DNA of 37,262 nucleotides from Moraxellaceae bacterium (lineage in GTDB: Bacteria > Pseudomonadota > Gammaproteobacteria > Pseudomonadales > Moraxellaceae), in the NCBI GenBank assembly GCA_020697295.1, contig JAJFBF010000027.1, positions 1-37,262 of the forward strand, read 5' to 3'. A program made the position numbers and the translations under genes. The notes below the pieces were generated by a model. The model saw only the letters and a list, made by a program, of their open reading frames with translations. It was not told the DNA's origin and searched no databases. Of this stretch, positions 7,278 to 16,012 are shown one piece after another (the first letter of the stretch is position 1; every line of letters begins with the position of its first letter).

Positions 7278-7801
7278 GGCGCGCCTTCTCCCACATGCGG
7301 GAGCGCGCTATCGCCATGCGGCGCCTTGCTCCAGGGCGTGACCATGGCGAGCAGCAGGTAGCGCAGCATGATGACAGTGAAGGCGATGGGCATGATGCTT
7401 TCGCAAACCCAGGTCGGCACATTGGCAAAGGCGGTCGAGGGATTTTCGTATTCCAGGCGCACGAACTCGAGGGAATACCACGCCAGCGCTCCGGCGATGC
7501 CGGCCGTGAACAATGCGGTGAACACCACCACCACCTTGTGGGCTCGCGGCGGCAGGAAGCGGCCGATGATGTCGATGCTGATGTGGCGGTGCTCGCGGCT
7601 GGCGGCCATGGCGCCCGCCAGGCCGATCCAGAGCACGAGTATTCGCAGGAAGGATTCCGCCCACAGGAAGCCGCCATCAAAACCGTTGCGCAAGACAATC
7701 TGCGCGACGGCCAGCACCACCATGGTCAGCAGGAGGCCGACCAGGATGGCGTCCTCGACGACATGCAGGGCCCGCAGCCCGCGCATCAGCCAGAGCCGCA
7801 C
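7274..7801 (-). CDS. dctQ: TRAP transporter small permease subunit (DctQ family)
   Basis: The 175-residue product has four predicted membrane helices and the DctQ-type pattern: a conserved WAE after the first pair (GGFLWAESFLR) and the REHRHISIDI motif at about 69-78. It pairs with DctM to form the membrane core of a TRAP carrier. The start read here is a GTG immediately after the dctP stop, with purine-rich AAGAAG of the dctP 3' end as its only ribosome-binding site. An ATG five codons later (7786) is the alternative. The last four bases overlap dctM. The C-terminus is a short polar cytoplasmic tail. Confidence 0.9.
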   Translation of the reverse strand: MRLWLMRGLRALHVVEDAILVGLLLTMVVLAVAQIVLRNGFDGGFLWAESFLRILVLWIGLAGAMAASREHRHISIDIIGRFLPPRAHKVVVVFTALFTAGIAGALAWYSLEFVRLEYENPSTAFANVPTWVCESIMPIAFTVIMLRYLLLAMVTPWSKAPHGDSALPHVGEGAP

Positions 7802-8812
7802 TTACTTCTTACCGGCGCGGGCAGTGGCGAGCAGGGTATTGAGCTGCTGGGCGGCGCCGGCGCTGACAATGCCATCCTTGATCATCTGTGCGGTGGCGAG
7901 TTCGCCATTGCGCTCCCAGTCCGCCACTTCGGCGGCGGTGGGCTTGACCGGCTTGATGCCCTGCTTGAGCAGCGCGCCGTAGGCCGAGACATTGTCCTTG
8001 CGGTTTTGCGCGTCGATTTCCCGGAACACGCGCGACATGACCTCGCGCACAACGGCCTGGTCGGCCGGGGCAAGGCGACCGAATGCCTTTTTATCGATGG
8101 CGAGAGTGCCCACGAAGTAGCTGAGCGGCAGGTCGGTGAAATACTTCACCTGGGTATGCCACTGCAGGGCCACGGCGGCGATCGGCGAGGAAGCGACAGT
8201 GTCGATGATGCCGGTCTGCAGGCTGGGCAACACGTCGGCCAGCGACAGCGGCACCGGAGTCACCTGGAAGACCTTCATGGCCAGCTCGGCCTGGTGGTCG
8301 TTGTCGGGAATCCAGACGCGCTGCTTGCGCAGGCCCGCTACCGAGGTCACCGGCGCATTCTTGGACATGGCGTAGGCGAAGCCGCCCTCGGCGAAGCCGA
8401 AGTTGACGTAGCCGCCGTCCTCGAGCTGCTTCGAGAGCACGGGATCCATCTTGCCGCGCACCAGGTCGACTTCGTTGAAGCTGCGGAACTTGAGCGGCAG
8501 GGAATAAACCTGGATGTCACGGGCGGCATCGGCGAGGCTGCCACCGGTGATCGCGCCGCCCTGAAGCTGGCCGATGCGGATCTTGCTGAGCACGGCCTTG
8601 TCGGTGCCCATGGTGCCGCCGGTGTAGAACTTAAATTCGACCCGGCCTTCGGTGCGCGTCTTGATGTCGGCCGCGCCGGCACGCATCTTGGTCATCCACA
8701 GCGAGCCGTCCGGCGACAGCGTCGCGATCTTCAGCGTCGCGGCATGGACGGGGACGGCGAGGGCCGAGGCCAGGAAGCTGGCGGCCAGCACGCCCAGGAA
8801 TTTACGCGTCAT
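7802..8812 (-). CDS. dctP: TRAP transporter substrate-binding protein (DctP family)
   Basis: The start at 8812 is supported by GGAG seven bases upstream and by a clean signal peptide (MTRKFLGVLAASFLASALAVPVHA). An open frame extends 75 codons further up but has no protein-like character. The 336-residue product is a periplasmic extracytoplasmic receptor: LKIATLSPDGSLW begins the first lobe, and a VWIPDNDHQAE stretch is where DctP proteins normally carry the substrate-binding Arg region (here LRKQRVW). A PLSLADVLPSLQTGIIDTV segment follows, typical of DctP. The ligand cannot be named. Presence of tatT upstream suggests a TPR-associated TRAP system, whose ligands may be hydrophobic rather than C4-dicarboxylates. 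Confidence 0.93.
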   Translation of the reverse strand: MTRKFLGVLAASFLASALAVPVHAATLKIATLSPDGSLWMTKMRAGAADIKTRTEGRVEFKFYTGGTMGTDKAVLSKIRIGQLQGGAITGGSLADAARDIQVYSLPLKFRSFNEVDLVRGKMDPVLSKQLEDGGYVNFGFAEGGFAYAMSKNAPVTSVAGLRKQRVWIPDNDHQAELAMKVFQVTPVPLSLADVLPSLQTGIIDTVASSPIAAVALQWHTQVKYFTDLPLSYFVGTLAIDKKAFGRLAPADQAVVREVMSRVFREIDAQNRKDNVSAYGALLKQGIKPVKPTAAEVADWERNGELATAQMIKDGIVSAGAAQQLNTLLATARAGKK

Positions 8813-8955
8813 GAAAAATCTCCGTGTTGCAGTTGCTGCCCTCATGGCGGTGCCGGCTTGTGCCCCCTGCCCTTTCCGGGCTGGCGCGCAGCTGGTACCG
8901 CTTCCCCGCTTTTGCCGGGATAAAGGGCTGTAGTTGAGGACGAGTCTTCCGGTGC

Positions 8956-9834
8956 TCAGAAGTATTCGTCGGCGGACTTGAGCAGGGCGTCCGCTTCTTG
9001 TTGTGCCAGTGTGTTGCTCAGCGTCCAGCCCGGCCAATGCGGGTCGGCTGCCTTCACTTCCTGCAGCAGGGTGTCGTGCATCTCGCGGTCGAATACGCCG
9101 CGTGCGTAATTTTTTGCAAAATAGACCTTGGCCATGAGGTTATGGCCCTCCGACAGCGCGATGGCCTTCTCGAAGTGCTGGCGGCCCTTTTCCGGACGCC
9201 CTCCCAGGGCGGGCGGGATGGCGGTGGCGATCACGCCCAGGTAAAGATGGGCGGCGCCGGACTGGTAACGCTCGTCGAGGGCAACCACGCGCTGCATGAT
9301 GGCTTCCACGCGCGGCAGGTCGGCCACGGCATTGAAATCGTCGCTATGGGTCTGGATCCAGCCGGCCCAGGTGCTGCCGAGGGTATATAGGCCGGGTACG
9401 TCATCCTCGGCATCATCCAGCTCAGCCAGGCGCAGCTGGAGCTCGGCCACGGGCATGTCGCGGACATTGCACAGTTCCTCGACCTGCAGGCAAACCGCCT
9501 CGCTGGCATAGGCCAGGGCCTTGCTGGTCAGGGCGGCGGCACGCACCGGGTCTTTCACAAAGGCCCCGGCATAGGCCGAATTGAGGCTGGCGGCGGCCTG
9601 GCGAAAGGCCGGGCTGTCGGGCTCCTGGCGCACCAAGGCATCGAGCAGGAGCAGGTAACTGGCGGAGCCGGCCTCGACCACGGCAGGATCGTCGTTGTCC
9701 ATCATGGCCGCGGACAGGTTGCCGGCAAAGCGCTGGGCCATGCCGCCACAGCCGCCGAGCAGCAATGCCAGCGCCAGCAGGGCAAGGAGCCGGCTCGCGC
9801 TGAAGCGGGGAGCGGCATCCGGAAAGTGGGGCAT
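8956..9834 (-). CDS. tatT: TatT lipoprotein, TPR component of a TRAP transporter
   Basis: The 292-residue product has a lipoprotein signal with lipobox LGGC, Cys29 becoming the lipid-modified N-terminus. The rest is all alpha-helical with TPR-like pairs. The late segment (AAHLYLGVIATAIPPALGGRPEKGRQHFEKAI) matches TatT-family proteins, known from Treponema Tp0956 and TPR-associated TRAP transporters, where TatT forms a trimer that binds the solute receptor. It is the first gene of the operon, 143 bases ahead of dctP. AGGA lies eight bases before the ATG, and an AT-rich TATAAA sits about 40 bases upstream. A periplasm-facing, membrane-anchored location is expected. Confidence 0.88.
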   Translation of the reverse strand: MPHFPDAAPRFSASRLLALLALALLLGGCGGMAQRFAGNLSAAMMDNDDPAVVEAGSASYLLLLDALVRQEPDSPAFRQAAASLNSAYAGAFVKDPVRAAALTSKALAYASEAVCLQVEELCNVRDMPVAELQLRLAELDDAEDDVPGLYTLGSTWAGWIQTHSDDFNAVADLPRVEAIMQRVVALDERYQSGAAHLYLGVIATAIPPALGGRPEKGRQHFEKAIALSEGHNLMAKVYFAKNYARGVFDREMHDTLLQEVKAADPHWPGWTLSNTLAQQEADALLKSADEYF

Positions 9835-10022
9835 GGTGTCTTCCTGACCATGGGAAAGCGGGATTTATATCACAAGTCAGGCACCCGCCATGACATGCGG
9901 CAGGCTCAGGCGGCGAAACGCCGGCCGGGCCCGATGCTTGCCCTCCCCCTTGCCGCTATCATGGAGAGGCCCGGAAGTCTCCAGGGCTGCTTCCTCCAAT
10001 AATAAAACCGCGAGCCCCCGTC

Positions 10023-11447
10023 ATGCTGCTGACCCCGCTTGACCGTCCTTTTGAATGGAAGAATCCCCCCCGCCTGGCACTTGGCCTGTGCCTGCTCCTG
10101 CTGGTGATCTTCCTGCCCTGGCACATGGCCGACCTGCGCCTGGAAAAGGAGCTGGCCCAGCAGTACCGGGACACCCTGATGGCCACCGAATGGCCGCTCT
10201 ACGAAACCCATGCCCTGAAGACCGGCCAGCGCGCGAAGCTGAAGAAGCTGCAGGCGGAATACGCGGCCGGCAGCGAAGACCCGGACCGGCTCGATAACGT
10301 GGCCCTTTATGTCGCCATGGACGACGGCTTTGTGCAGGGCATGCGCCAGCAGGGACAGGACTACCTCAGCCCCGAGAAGTTCGCCGCCTGGCAGGAGGCG
10401 CGCACTGCCTTCGACCCGCAGCGCAGCAAGCTGAGCGGGCGCGCCCTTGGCGTGGATCCGCAGGATTTCCGCCCCATTACCTTCATCACCTTCGGCCTGG
10501 TCCAGGCCGACTTCATGCAATTGCTGGCGGCGCTGGCGCTGATGCTGACCATTGGCATCGCGATGGAGCTGGCACTGGGCAGCGGCGCCCTCCTCGCCGG
10601 CCTGCTGGGAGGCGGCGCCACCGGCGCCGTGGCTTTCCTGGTCAGCAACGGCAGCGACGTCTTGCCGCTTACCGGCGCCACGGTGGGCGTCTCCGCGATC
10701 GCCGGCATGTTCTTCATGCACTTCAAAACCGGCAAGGTGCGAGTGCTCCAGCGCTACGAAATTCCCGCCTACAGCCTGGGCTTGCTGTGGGTGCTGCTGG
10801 TGGCAGCCGAATTCCTGGTATCGGAGCTGCGTGCCAGCGAACTCATTGCCCGCTTCGCCGCCCTGGCCTCGGGGCCGCTCTGGGCCTTTGCCTACGCCAA
10901 GTGGTTTGTGAACGCCGCCGACTTCATGCCGGTGATCAGCAGTGACGAGCCCGAGGACGAGAAGGATCTGGCGGCCCGCCAGCAATTGCACCAGGCCCTG
11001 GACGCGGTGGCGCGCCTGGAGTTCACCCAGGCGCAAAAGCTGCTGCGCGAGCTGTACAAGCAAAACCCTTCCAACCTGCGGGTGCTGACCCAGCTCTACT
11101 ATGTGGAGAAGCTGACCCCGGCCAATGCGGGCTATGACGCGGTCGCCCGGCGCATGTTCAACTTCAGCGCCGTCGAGCATGACAACCTGGTGCTGAATAC
11201 CTACCGCGACTACTTGCGCTACTCGACCAGCCAGGCAGCGCTGGACCTCGAGACCAGCCTCAAGCTCGTCAACCGCCTGACGCGCATGCGTGAAGTCATG
11301 GAAGCGGACAAGCTCATGCGCAAGGTGCTCGACCGCAAGAGCGCACACCCCCAGATCACCAAGACCGCGCTGGCCCTGGCCGACGCCCTCGAACGCCTGC
11401 GCGAGCCGGCGCGGGCGCGCTTCTTCCGGCAGGCTGTGGCGGAGTAA
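10023..11447 (+). CDS. Rhomboid-like membrane protein lacking catalytic residues, with helical-repeat C-terminus
   Basis: The 474-residue protein starts with a membrane helix (about 18-37), followed by a soluble stretch to about 140. Then comes a multi-helix domain (about 150-300) whose spacing resembles rhomboid proteases. The rhomboid TM2 His-x3-Asn region reads QADFMQLLAAL here, the GxSG serine loop reads GATVGVS and the late His is absent, so proteolysis is not expected. The C-terminal 170 residues are soluble, helical and TPR-like (QKLLRELYKQNPSNLRVL). No good ribosome-binding site is seen before the ATG. It converges on the zinc-finger/TPR membrane gene at 11590, which has a similar plan. 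The rhomboid relation is by pattern only. Confidence 0.65.
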   Translation: MLLTPLDRPFEWKNPPRLALGLCLLLLVIFLPWHMADLRLEKELAQQYRDTLMATEWPLYETHALKTGQRAKLKKLQAEYAAGSEDPDRLDNVALYVAMDDGFVQGMRQQGQDYLSPEKFAAWQEARTAFDPQRSKLSGRALGVDPQDFRPITFITFGLVQADFMQLLAALALMLTIGIAMELALGSGALLAGLLGGGATGAVAFLVSNGSDVLPLTGATVGVSAIAGMFFMHFKTGKVRVLQRYEIPAYSLGLLWVLLVAAEFLVSELRASELIARFAALASGPLWAFAYAKWFVNAADFMPVISSDEPEDEKDLAARQQLHQALDAVARLEFTQAQKLLRELYKQNPSNLRVLTQLYYVEKLTPANAGYDAVARRMFNFSAVEHDNLVLNTYRDYLRYSTSQAALDLETSLKLVNRLTRMREVMEADKLMRKVLDRKSAHPQITKTALALADALERLREPARARFFRQAVAE

Positions 11448-11467
11448 ATCCCGGACACTGCGCCATG

Positions 11468-11495
11468 AAAAAACCCGCCTTCCGGCGGGTTTTTT
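11468..11495. terminator. Bidirectional rho-independent terminator
   Basis: A6-CCCGCC (11468-11479), loop TTCC, GGCGGG-T6 (11484-11495) is symmetrical, so it can end the rhomboid-like gene on the plus strand and the convergent gene on the minus strand. It lies 20 bases after the plus-strand stop and about 95 bases beyond the minus-strand stop. Confidence 0.92.
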
Positions 11496-11589
11496 CTATT
11501 TCCGAACCTCTGGAGATGCCCAGCTGGCCCAGTGCGTCTGCCCTTGCCGTCGCGCCCGGCTTCCGGGCTGACTGGCGGCCCCCATCCGC

Positions 11590-13014
11590 TCAGGCCGGAG
11601 CCTGGCCCAGCTGCCGTGCCAGGTCGGCCTGCATGCGGTTGATATCGGCGGAAAGGCGGTGGTTGCGGTAACGGCCCTGCAGGAACTGCACGAGCGCCAG
11701 CGCCTTCTGCGGCATGGCCAGCTGTTCGGCCAGCAGGCGCGCCGCCAGCAGGTAGGCTTCGGGCAGGCCCGGGTACTGGGCGTGATCCTTGTGCAGGCCA
11801 CTCAGGATATGCACGGCCAGCTTGAAGTCGCCCTGCTGCTCGAAGGCCATGGCCAGGTCGAGGCGCACCTCCGGCTCGGCCACCTTGAACTCGGGATAGC
11901 GCTGCATCAGGTTGCGAAAAACACCGGCCGCCTGCACGCCGCGGCCGGCCTGGAGCAAGGCCTTGAAATACGGGGTGGCATGCGCAAGCAGGTCCGCCTC
12001 CTGGCCCAGCGCCCAGATCAGCTTGTGATAGCGCTCGTGCTGGGCGATAGAGGCCGCCTTCTTGTCCACGTCCATGCGCAGCAAGGTCACCGCCTTGCTG
12101 TAGTTGCCATCCTTCAGGAGCATCTCCAGCTGCAGCTGCACCGGATCCAGGCGCTTGTATTGCTTGCGCTTGCCCTCGCTGCCTTCGGGTGTGTAGTCCA
12201 GCTCTTCCTGGAACTGGAACAGCACATAGGCGCTCAGCACGAAAACGGTAATGGCGACATAGGTGAAGGCCGCCATGTCGAGGCCCTGCCCCACCGCATC
12301 CGGCAGCACGTCAGCGAAGAGACCGACGAAGGCGAGCAGGCTGCCGAGCAACAGGTTGGGCAGCAGGAAAAGGGCGAGATAGACCGGCCCCACGCAGGAC
12401 AGCACATTCATCACGCCCGAGCTGCTGAACCCGCCCCCCAGGCTGCGGCTGGAGGCCACGCCGATGAGCACCGCCGGCAACAGGCCCATGAGCACGACCA
12501 CCAGCACCTTGCCGGCAAAATGGTAGTTCTCGACGGCAAAAGCAGCGCCGCCCGCCAGCACCGCCAGCATGAGGCCCAGGTACAGCGGCAGCGGGGTGCG
12601 TCCCGCCGTTTCCATCAGCGCCTTGGGTCCGATCGGCTCGACATCCCCTCCGGCCACCTTCTCGAAGACGGCCCAGAGATAAACCGTGAGCGGCAGCAGA
12701 AAGCCGAGGCGGGCAAGGTTGAGCAGTACGCCCTCTGGCGCCACGAGCGGCACCAGGAAAGCCAGGAACATGAGTACGCCCGCAATGGGCGAGAAGGGAT
12801 AGCGCAGGAAAGCCGTCAGGCGCTGCCAGAAGGGCGGCGCGTTGTAGGCCGCCGCCAGTGGCTGCAGGTTGGCCTTGCAATGCGGGCACTTGCGCGGAAT
12901 CGTCGAATCCTCGTCGGCCGGATCGGGCGAGCAGGTGCTGCAATAATCGATATGGCAGGTCTGGCAGCGCCAGTCGGCGGGTTCGAGCACATGGTAGCGG
13001 CAGTAGAGCGTCAT
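11590..13014 (-). CDS. B-box-like zinc-finger membrane protein with helical-repeat C-terminus
   Basis: The start at 13014 is chosen because it opens directly into a zinc-binding pattern: Cys5-x2-His8-x8-Cys17-x2-Cys20-x4-Cys25-x2-Cys28, then CPHC at 43-46. This is B-box-like and should bind one or two zinc ions in the cytoplasm. AAGAAG precedes the ATG. A membrane domain of about seven or eight segments follows (roughly 70-275). A charged linker (EELDYTPEGSEGKRKQYKR) leads to a C-terminal helical, TPR-like region (about 300-474, e.g. PEVRLDLAMAFEQQGDFKLAVHIL). The 474-residue total equals that of the convergent rhomboid-like protein. The function is unknown; a membrane scaffold that recruits partners is an inference. 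Confidence 0.7.
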   Translation of the reverse strand: MTLYCRYHVLEPADWRCQTCHIDYCSTCSPDPADEDSTIPRKCPHCKANLQPLAAAYNAPPFWQRLTAFLRYPFSPIAGVLMFLAFLVPLVAPEGVLLNLARLGFLLPLTVYLWAVFEKVAGGDVEPIGPKALMETAGRTPLPLYLGLMLAVLAGGAAFAVENYHFAGKVLVVVLMGLLPAVLIGVASSRSLGGGFSSSGVMNVLSCVGPVYLALFLLPNLLLGSLLAFVGLFADVLPDAVGQGLDMAAFTYVAITVFVLSAYVLFQFQEELDYTPEGSEGKRKQYKRLDPVQLQLEMLLKDGNYSKAVTLLRMDVDKKAASIAQHERYHKLIWALGQEADLLAHATPYFKALLQAGRGVQAAGVFRNLMQRYPEFKVAEPEVRLDLAMAFEQQGDFKLAVHILSGLHKDHAQYPGLPEAYLLAARLLAEQLAMPQKALALVQFLQGRYRNHRLSADINRMQADLARQLGQAPA

Positions 13015-13173
13015 GATTCTTCTTGTCGTGGGGGCCCGGGCGGACACCGTCCGCCGCTCAACATTAGCGGCTTGGCGGGCCCGCGCCAACTCGGGAAAGG
13101 GGCAAGGCCGGAGTCAAGCTGGCGAGCGGCAGGTGGGTCGGACAGGCTGCACCGCTGACGCCGGCCAGCTCTC

Positions 13174-13806
13174 TCAGCGCGCGCGGATCTTGACCGCCAC
13201 CGGGCAGTTGGGCCGGTAGTTGGACGTGCATTCGGTGGGGCGTCCATCCGGGGTCAGGCAGACCCGGACCTCGCGCAGCAGGGGCGGCCGCTTGCCGCCC
13301 GCGCAGCGGAGCACCACGCCCCGCTCGGGAAAGCCCGGGTTGAGGCGACGGAACTCCCGCAGCACGGTGGCGCGCTCGACAATGACGTCACGGCCGCTGG
13401 GCCGCAGTTGCTCGGGCCACTTCAGCTCCATGAACTCGCGCTCGACCGTGGCGAAATAGGCATCGGGCGCCAGCCCGCTACAACGGCCATGCTTCTTCCA
13501 CTGGTACTGGCGCTGGCTGCCATCGGGCATGATGCCGCGCAAGCGTTTCTCGCGCGCCGCCGACAAGGCGAACGCCGCGCCGCTGCAGTTCTCCGGGGCG
13601 CGGCCAGCGGCCTTCTCCGGCCACAGGCCATGCACGGTCACCGGCAACCGGTCACGGCACTGCAGGCTGTTGCGCCATTTGGGATTCTCGTCGCAGAAGG
13701 CCGGCGTCAGGCTGACAGCCAACGTGTAGTAATCAAAGCCTTCGGCCAGGGCCAGCGCGGACTGGCCGCACAGCCAGAGGGCCAGCAGGAAGCGCAGCGG
13801 ATGCAT
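13174..13806 (-). CDS. rna: Periplasmic ribonuclease I, RNase T2 family
   Basis: The start at 13806 follows GAGGGGA at good spacing and gives a proper signal peptide (MHPLRFLLALWLCGQSALALA). An ATG eight codons upstream (13830) overlaps the previous gene's stop in TGATG and is the alternative. The 210-residue product has both RNase T2 catalytic boxes: VHGLWPE with His59 and WKKHG with His106. It also has the FDYYTLAVS opening strand and several Cys for disulfides. T2 enzymes cleave RNA non-specifically through a 2',3'-cyclic phosphate and act in the periplasm. It is downstream of, and overlapping or nearly so with, the DUF2721 gene, so the two form an operon. Confidence 0.92.
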   Translation of the reverse strand: MHPLRFLLALWLCGQSALALAEGFDYYTLAVSLTPAFCDENPKWRNSLQCRDRLPVTVHGLWPEKAAGRAPENCSGAAFALSAAREKRLRGIMPDGSQRQYQWKKHGRCSGLAPDAYFATVEREFMELKWPEQLRPSGRDVIVERATVLREFRRLNPGFPERGVVLRCAGGKRPPLLREVRVCLTPDGRPTECTSNYRPNCPVAVKIRAR

Positions 13807-13829
13807 GGGCAATCCCCTCGTTGTTGTCA

Positions 13830-14312
13830 TCAGGAAGCCTCGTCATCGGGCGGCCCGATGCGCAGCGCCGCGGTGGCGATCTGGATTTCGCGCAGGAACA
13901 GCAGCAGCGCGATGATGAAGGCGGTCATGGCGACGATGAACAGCAGGGGCACAAGTCCGTGCAGGTAGACTTCCAGCAGCGACTGTACGAACAGGACGAC
14001 GATCACCAGCGACACGAACAGGGAGCAGGCGGTGCAAAAGGCGATCGCCCGCCCCACCAGGCGGGCGCGCTGTGACAACACCCCGAGATCGCGGTGCAGA
14101 CGGCGGCGCAGGTCGCTGTCCACGGAGGCCTGGTAGCGGTCCTCCATCTGGCGGGCACGATCGATGATGCGGGCCAGGCGGTTGGTCAGCACCATGAGCA
14201 TGGAACCGACGCCGGCGAGCAGGAATGCCGGCGCCACAGCGAGCTGGATGTAGGTCACCACATTGGCGGACTGGGCGGCGATAAGGGCGGGAAAGACGGC
14301 CATGGGCATCAC
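13830..14312 (-). CDS. DUF2721 family membrane protein
   Basis: This 160-residue protein has an N-terminal membrane helix with the VLTNRLARIIDRAR motif just after it (about 41-54), diagnostic of DUF2721. A basic amphipathic stretch (RRRLHRDLGVLSQRARLVGRAI) and two closely spaced helices follow (about 90-145). Length and layout are normal for the family, whose role is unknown. Two ATG codons lie close together at the start (14312 and 14303), neither with a strong ribosome-binding site. The stop overlaps an upstream possible start of the RNase T2 gene (TGATG), so translation of the two may be coupled. Confidence 0.85.
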   Translation of the reverse strand: MMPMAVFPALIAAQSANVVTYIQLAVAPAFLLAGVGSMLMVLTNRLARIIDRARQMEDRYQASVDSDLRRRLHRDLGVLSQRARLVGRAIAFCTACSLFVSLVIVVLFVQSLLEVYLHGLVPLLFIVAMTAFIIALLLFLREIQIATAALRIGPPDDEAS

Positions 14313-14392
14313 GACAGGGAAAAGTAGCCCGGAATATACCAGTCCCGCCGGCCGCGACCATGACCGGTTTCACGCCCGCGGGCTTCCACCCC

Positions 14393-14398
14393 TATAAT
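14393..14398 (+). promoter_or_regulatory. Promoter -10 box for tcdA
   Basis: A perfect TATAAT lies 31 bases before the tcdA ATG. The matching -35 region is weak (TTCACG at 14369-14374, 18-base spacer). It is the only perfect -10 box in the divergent space between the DUF2721 gene and tcdA. Confidence 0.55.
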
Positions 14399-14429
14399 CC
14401 GCGCCCAGCCCCGCCGCCCGAGCGCTGCC

Positions 14430-15236
14430 ATGACCGCCGCCGACCTGGAATACGAACGCCGCTTCGCCGGCACCGCCCGCCTCTATGGCGCGGCGAACTT
14501 CGCCCTGTTCGAGCGCGCCCGGGTGATGGTGGTGGGCGCCGGCGGCGTCGGCTCCTGGGCCATCGAGGCCCTGGCCCGCACCGGCATTGGCCACCTCGTC
14601 CTGGTCGACATGGACGTGCTGGTGGCCTCCAATGTGAACCGCCAGCTCCCCGCTCTGGACAGCACCTTCGGGCGCGGCAAGATCGACGTGCTGGCGGAGC
14701 GCGCCCGCGAGATCAATCCCCGCGGCAAGCTGACCCTGGTCGACGACTTCCTGACCCGGGCCAATATCGAGGAGCTGCTCGCCGACACGCCCGATCTCGT
14801 GCTGGACTGCACGGACGATGTGGACGCCAAGGTCTCGCTGATCGTGTACTGCCGGCGCCGGCGCATTCCCATCGTGGTCGCCGGCGCCGCCGGCGGCAAG
14901 ACCGACCCCACCGAGCTGCGCGTGGACGATATCACGCGCAGCCACCGCGACCCGCTGCTGGCGAAAATTCGCCGCCAGTTGCGCCGCGAGTGCAACTTCC
15001 CGAAAGACCCGGACGAAAAGTTCGGCATTCCCTGCGTGTACTCGAACCAGGCCCTGGCGACGCCGGAAGGCGCCGCCTGCGAGGGCGACCTCGGCTGTAC
15101 CGGCTACGGCTCGGCGACGGTGGTGACGGCCAGCATGGGCATGCTGGCGGTGGCGGAAGGCCTGCGCCACATGTTGCGGCGCATGAAGCTGCGCGATGCG
15201 CGCGCGGCCGGGAAGCCGGAGCGCGATCACTCCTGA
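14430..15236 (+). CDS. tcdA: tRNA threonylcarbamoyladenosine dehydratase TcdA
   Basis: The 268-residue protein is an E1-like (ThiF/MoeB fold) enzyme. It has the nucleotide-binding loop GAGGVGSW at 36-43, the VDMDVLVASNVNRQ segment at about 69-82 and the DCTDDVDAK stretch at about 129-137. The GYGSATVVTASMG region near the C-terminus is typical of TcdA (CsdL, YgdL). The enzyme uses ATP to dehydrate t6A at position 37 of tRNAs to the cyclic ct6A form that improves decoding of ANN codons. The length fits the family exactly. A perfect -10 box precedes it. It converges on the class II aldolase gene with only 14 bases between stops. Confidence 0.93.
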   Translation: MTAADLEYERRFAGTARLYGAANFALFERARVMVVGAGGVGSWAIEALARTGIGHLVLVDMDVLVASNVNRQLPALDSTFGRGKIDVLAERAREINPRGKLTLVDDFLTRANIEELLADTPDLVLDCTDDVDAKVSLIVYCRRRRIPIVVAGAAGGKTDPTELRVDDITRSHRDPLLAKIRRQLRRECNFPKDPDEKFGIPCVYSNQALATPEGAACEGDLGCTGYGSATVVTASMGMLAVAEGLRHMLRRMKLRDARAAGKPERDHS

Positions 15237-15250
15237 GGTGGCGTCCCGCT

Positions 15251-16012
15251 TCAGTGCTGGTAACCCGGGTTCTGGCGATCGAGCTTGCGCAGCAAGCCGG
15301 GCCAGGCCAGCGCGCTGCCCATGCCGCGCAGCACAAGCTGCACCATCGACTTCACGCCGGCCAGGATTTCCGGCTGTACGCGCACGAGCTCCCCTCCCCC
15401 CGCCTGGGCGCGCACCTGGATCATGCAGGCGGCCTCGAAGATATACATGGAAAGAAAGGCATCGGCCGGCGTCGGCCCCACGGTGAGCAGGCCATGGTTG
15501 CGCAGCATGAGAAAGTTGTTCTCGCCCAGGTCATGCACGAGTCGGGGCTTTTCCTCCTCGCGCAACGCGATGCCCTCGTAGTCGTGATAGCCCAGCGAAG
15601 CAAGCACGACCGTGGACTGCTGTGAGATCGGCAGCACGCCCTCCTTCTGCGCCGACACGGCGACGCCGTTGATTGAATGTGTGTGCATGACGCAAGCGGC
15701 GTCCTCGCGCGCGGCATGCACGGCGCTGTGAATGGTGAAGCCGGCCGGATTGATGTCGTAGGGCGACTCCATCACCTTGTTGCCGTCGAGGTCGACCTTC
15801 ACCAGCGAGGAGGCCGTGATTTCCTCGAACATCATGCCGTAGGGATTGATCAGGAAATGATGCTCGGGCCCCGGCACGCGCGCGGAGACGTGGGTGAAGA
15901 TGAGGTCGTCCCAGCCGTAGAGCGCGATCAGGCGGTAGGCGGCGGCAAGGTTGACACGGGCCTCCCATTCCTCGGGCGAGACCTGGGTTTTCACGGAGGC
16001 GGTGAGGTTCAT
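15251..16012 (-). CDS. Class II aldolase/adducin family protein
   Basis: The 253-residue protein carries the family's zinc site: the HSAVHAARED region at about 94-103 and MHTHS at about 109-113 supply His ligands, and LRNHG at about 172-176 gives the third part. The early IFTHVSARVPG and LINPYGMMFEEI segments are typical of the adducin-like branch used for short-chain aldol or decarboxylation steps. The substrate is not determined. It may simply be a catabolic or adducin-like protein rather than a sugar-phosphate aldolase, because clear phosphate-binding residues were not identified. GGGAG lies about seven bases before the ATG. The next gene upstream is a hydrolase separated by a terminator, so it has its own promoter. 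Confidence 0.87.
   Translation of the reverse strand: MNLTASVKTQVSPEEWEARVNLAAAYRLIALYGWDDLIFTHVSARVPGPEHHFLINPYGMMFEEITASSLVKVDLDGNKVMESPYDINPAGFTIHSAVHAAREDAACVMHTHSINGVAVSAQKEGVLPISQQSTVVLASLGYHDYEGIALREEEKPRLVHDLGENNFLMLRNHGLLTVGPTPADAFLSMYIFEAACMIQVRAQAGGGELVRVQPEILAGVKSMVQLVLRGMGSALAWPGLLRKLDRQNPGYQH

Noticed and set aside
9906-11348. 480-residue open frame on the minus strand opposite the rhomboid-like gene
   Set aside because: It is low-complexity (Gln/His/Gly/Ala/Arg-rich) and antisense to a gene with clear membrane and helical-repeat character. Such long frames are expected in GC-rich DNA.
10023-11447. Idea that this rhomboid-like protein is the rhombosortase for the GlyGly-CTERM protein
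   Set aside because: The serine loop and His residues needed for cleavage are absent, and it is about 8 kb away on a separate transcript.
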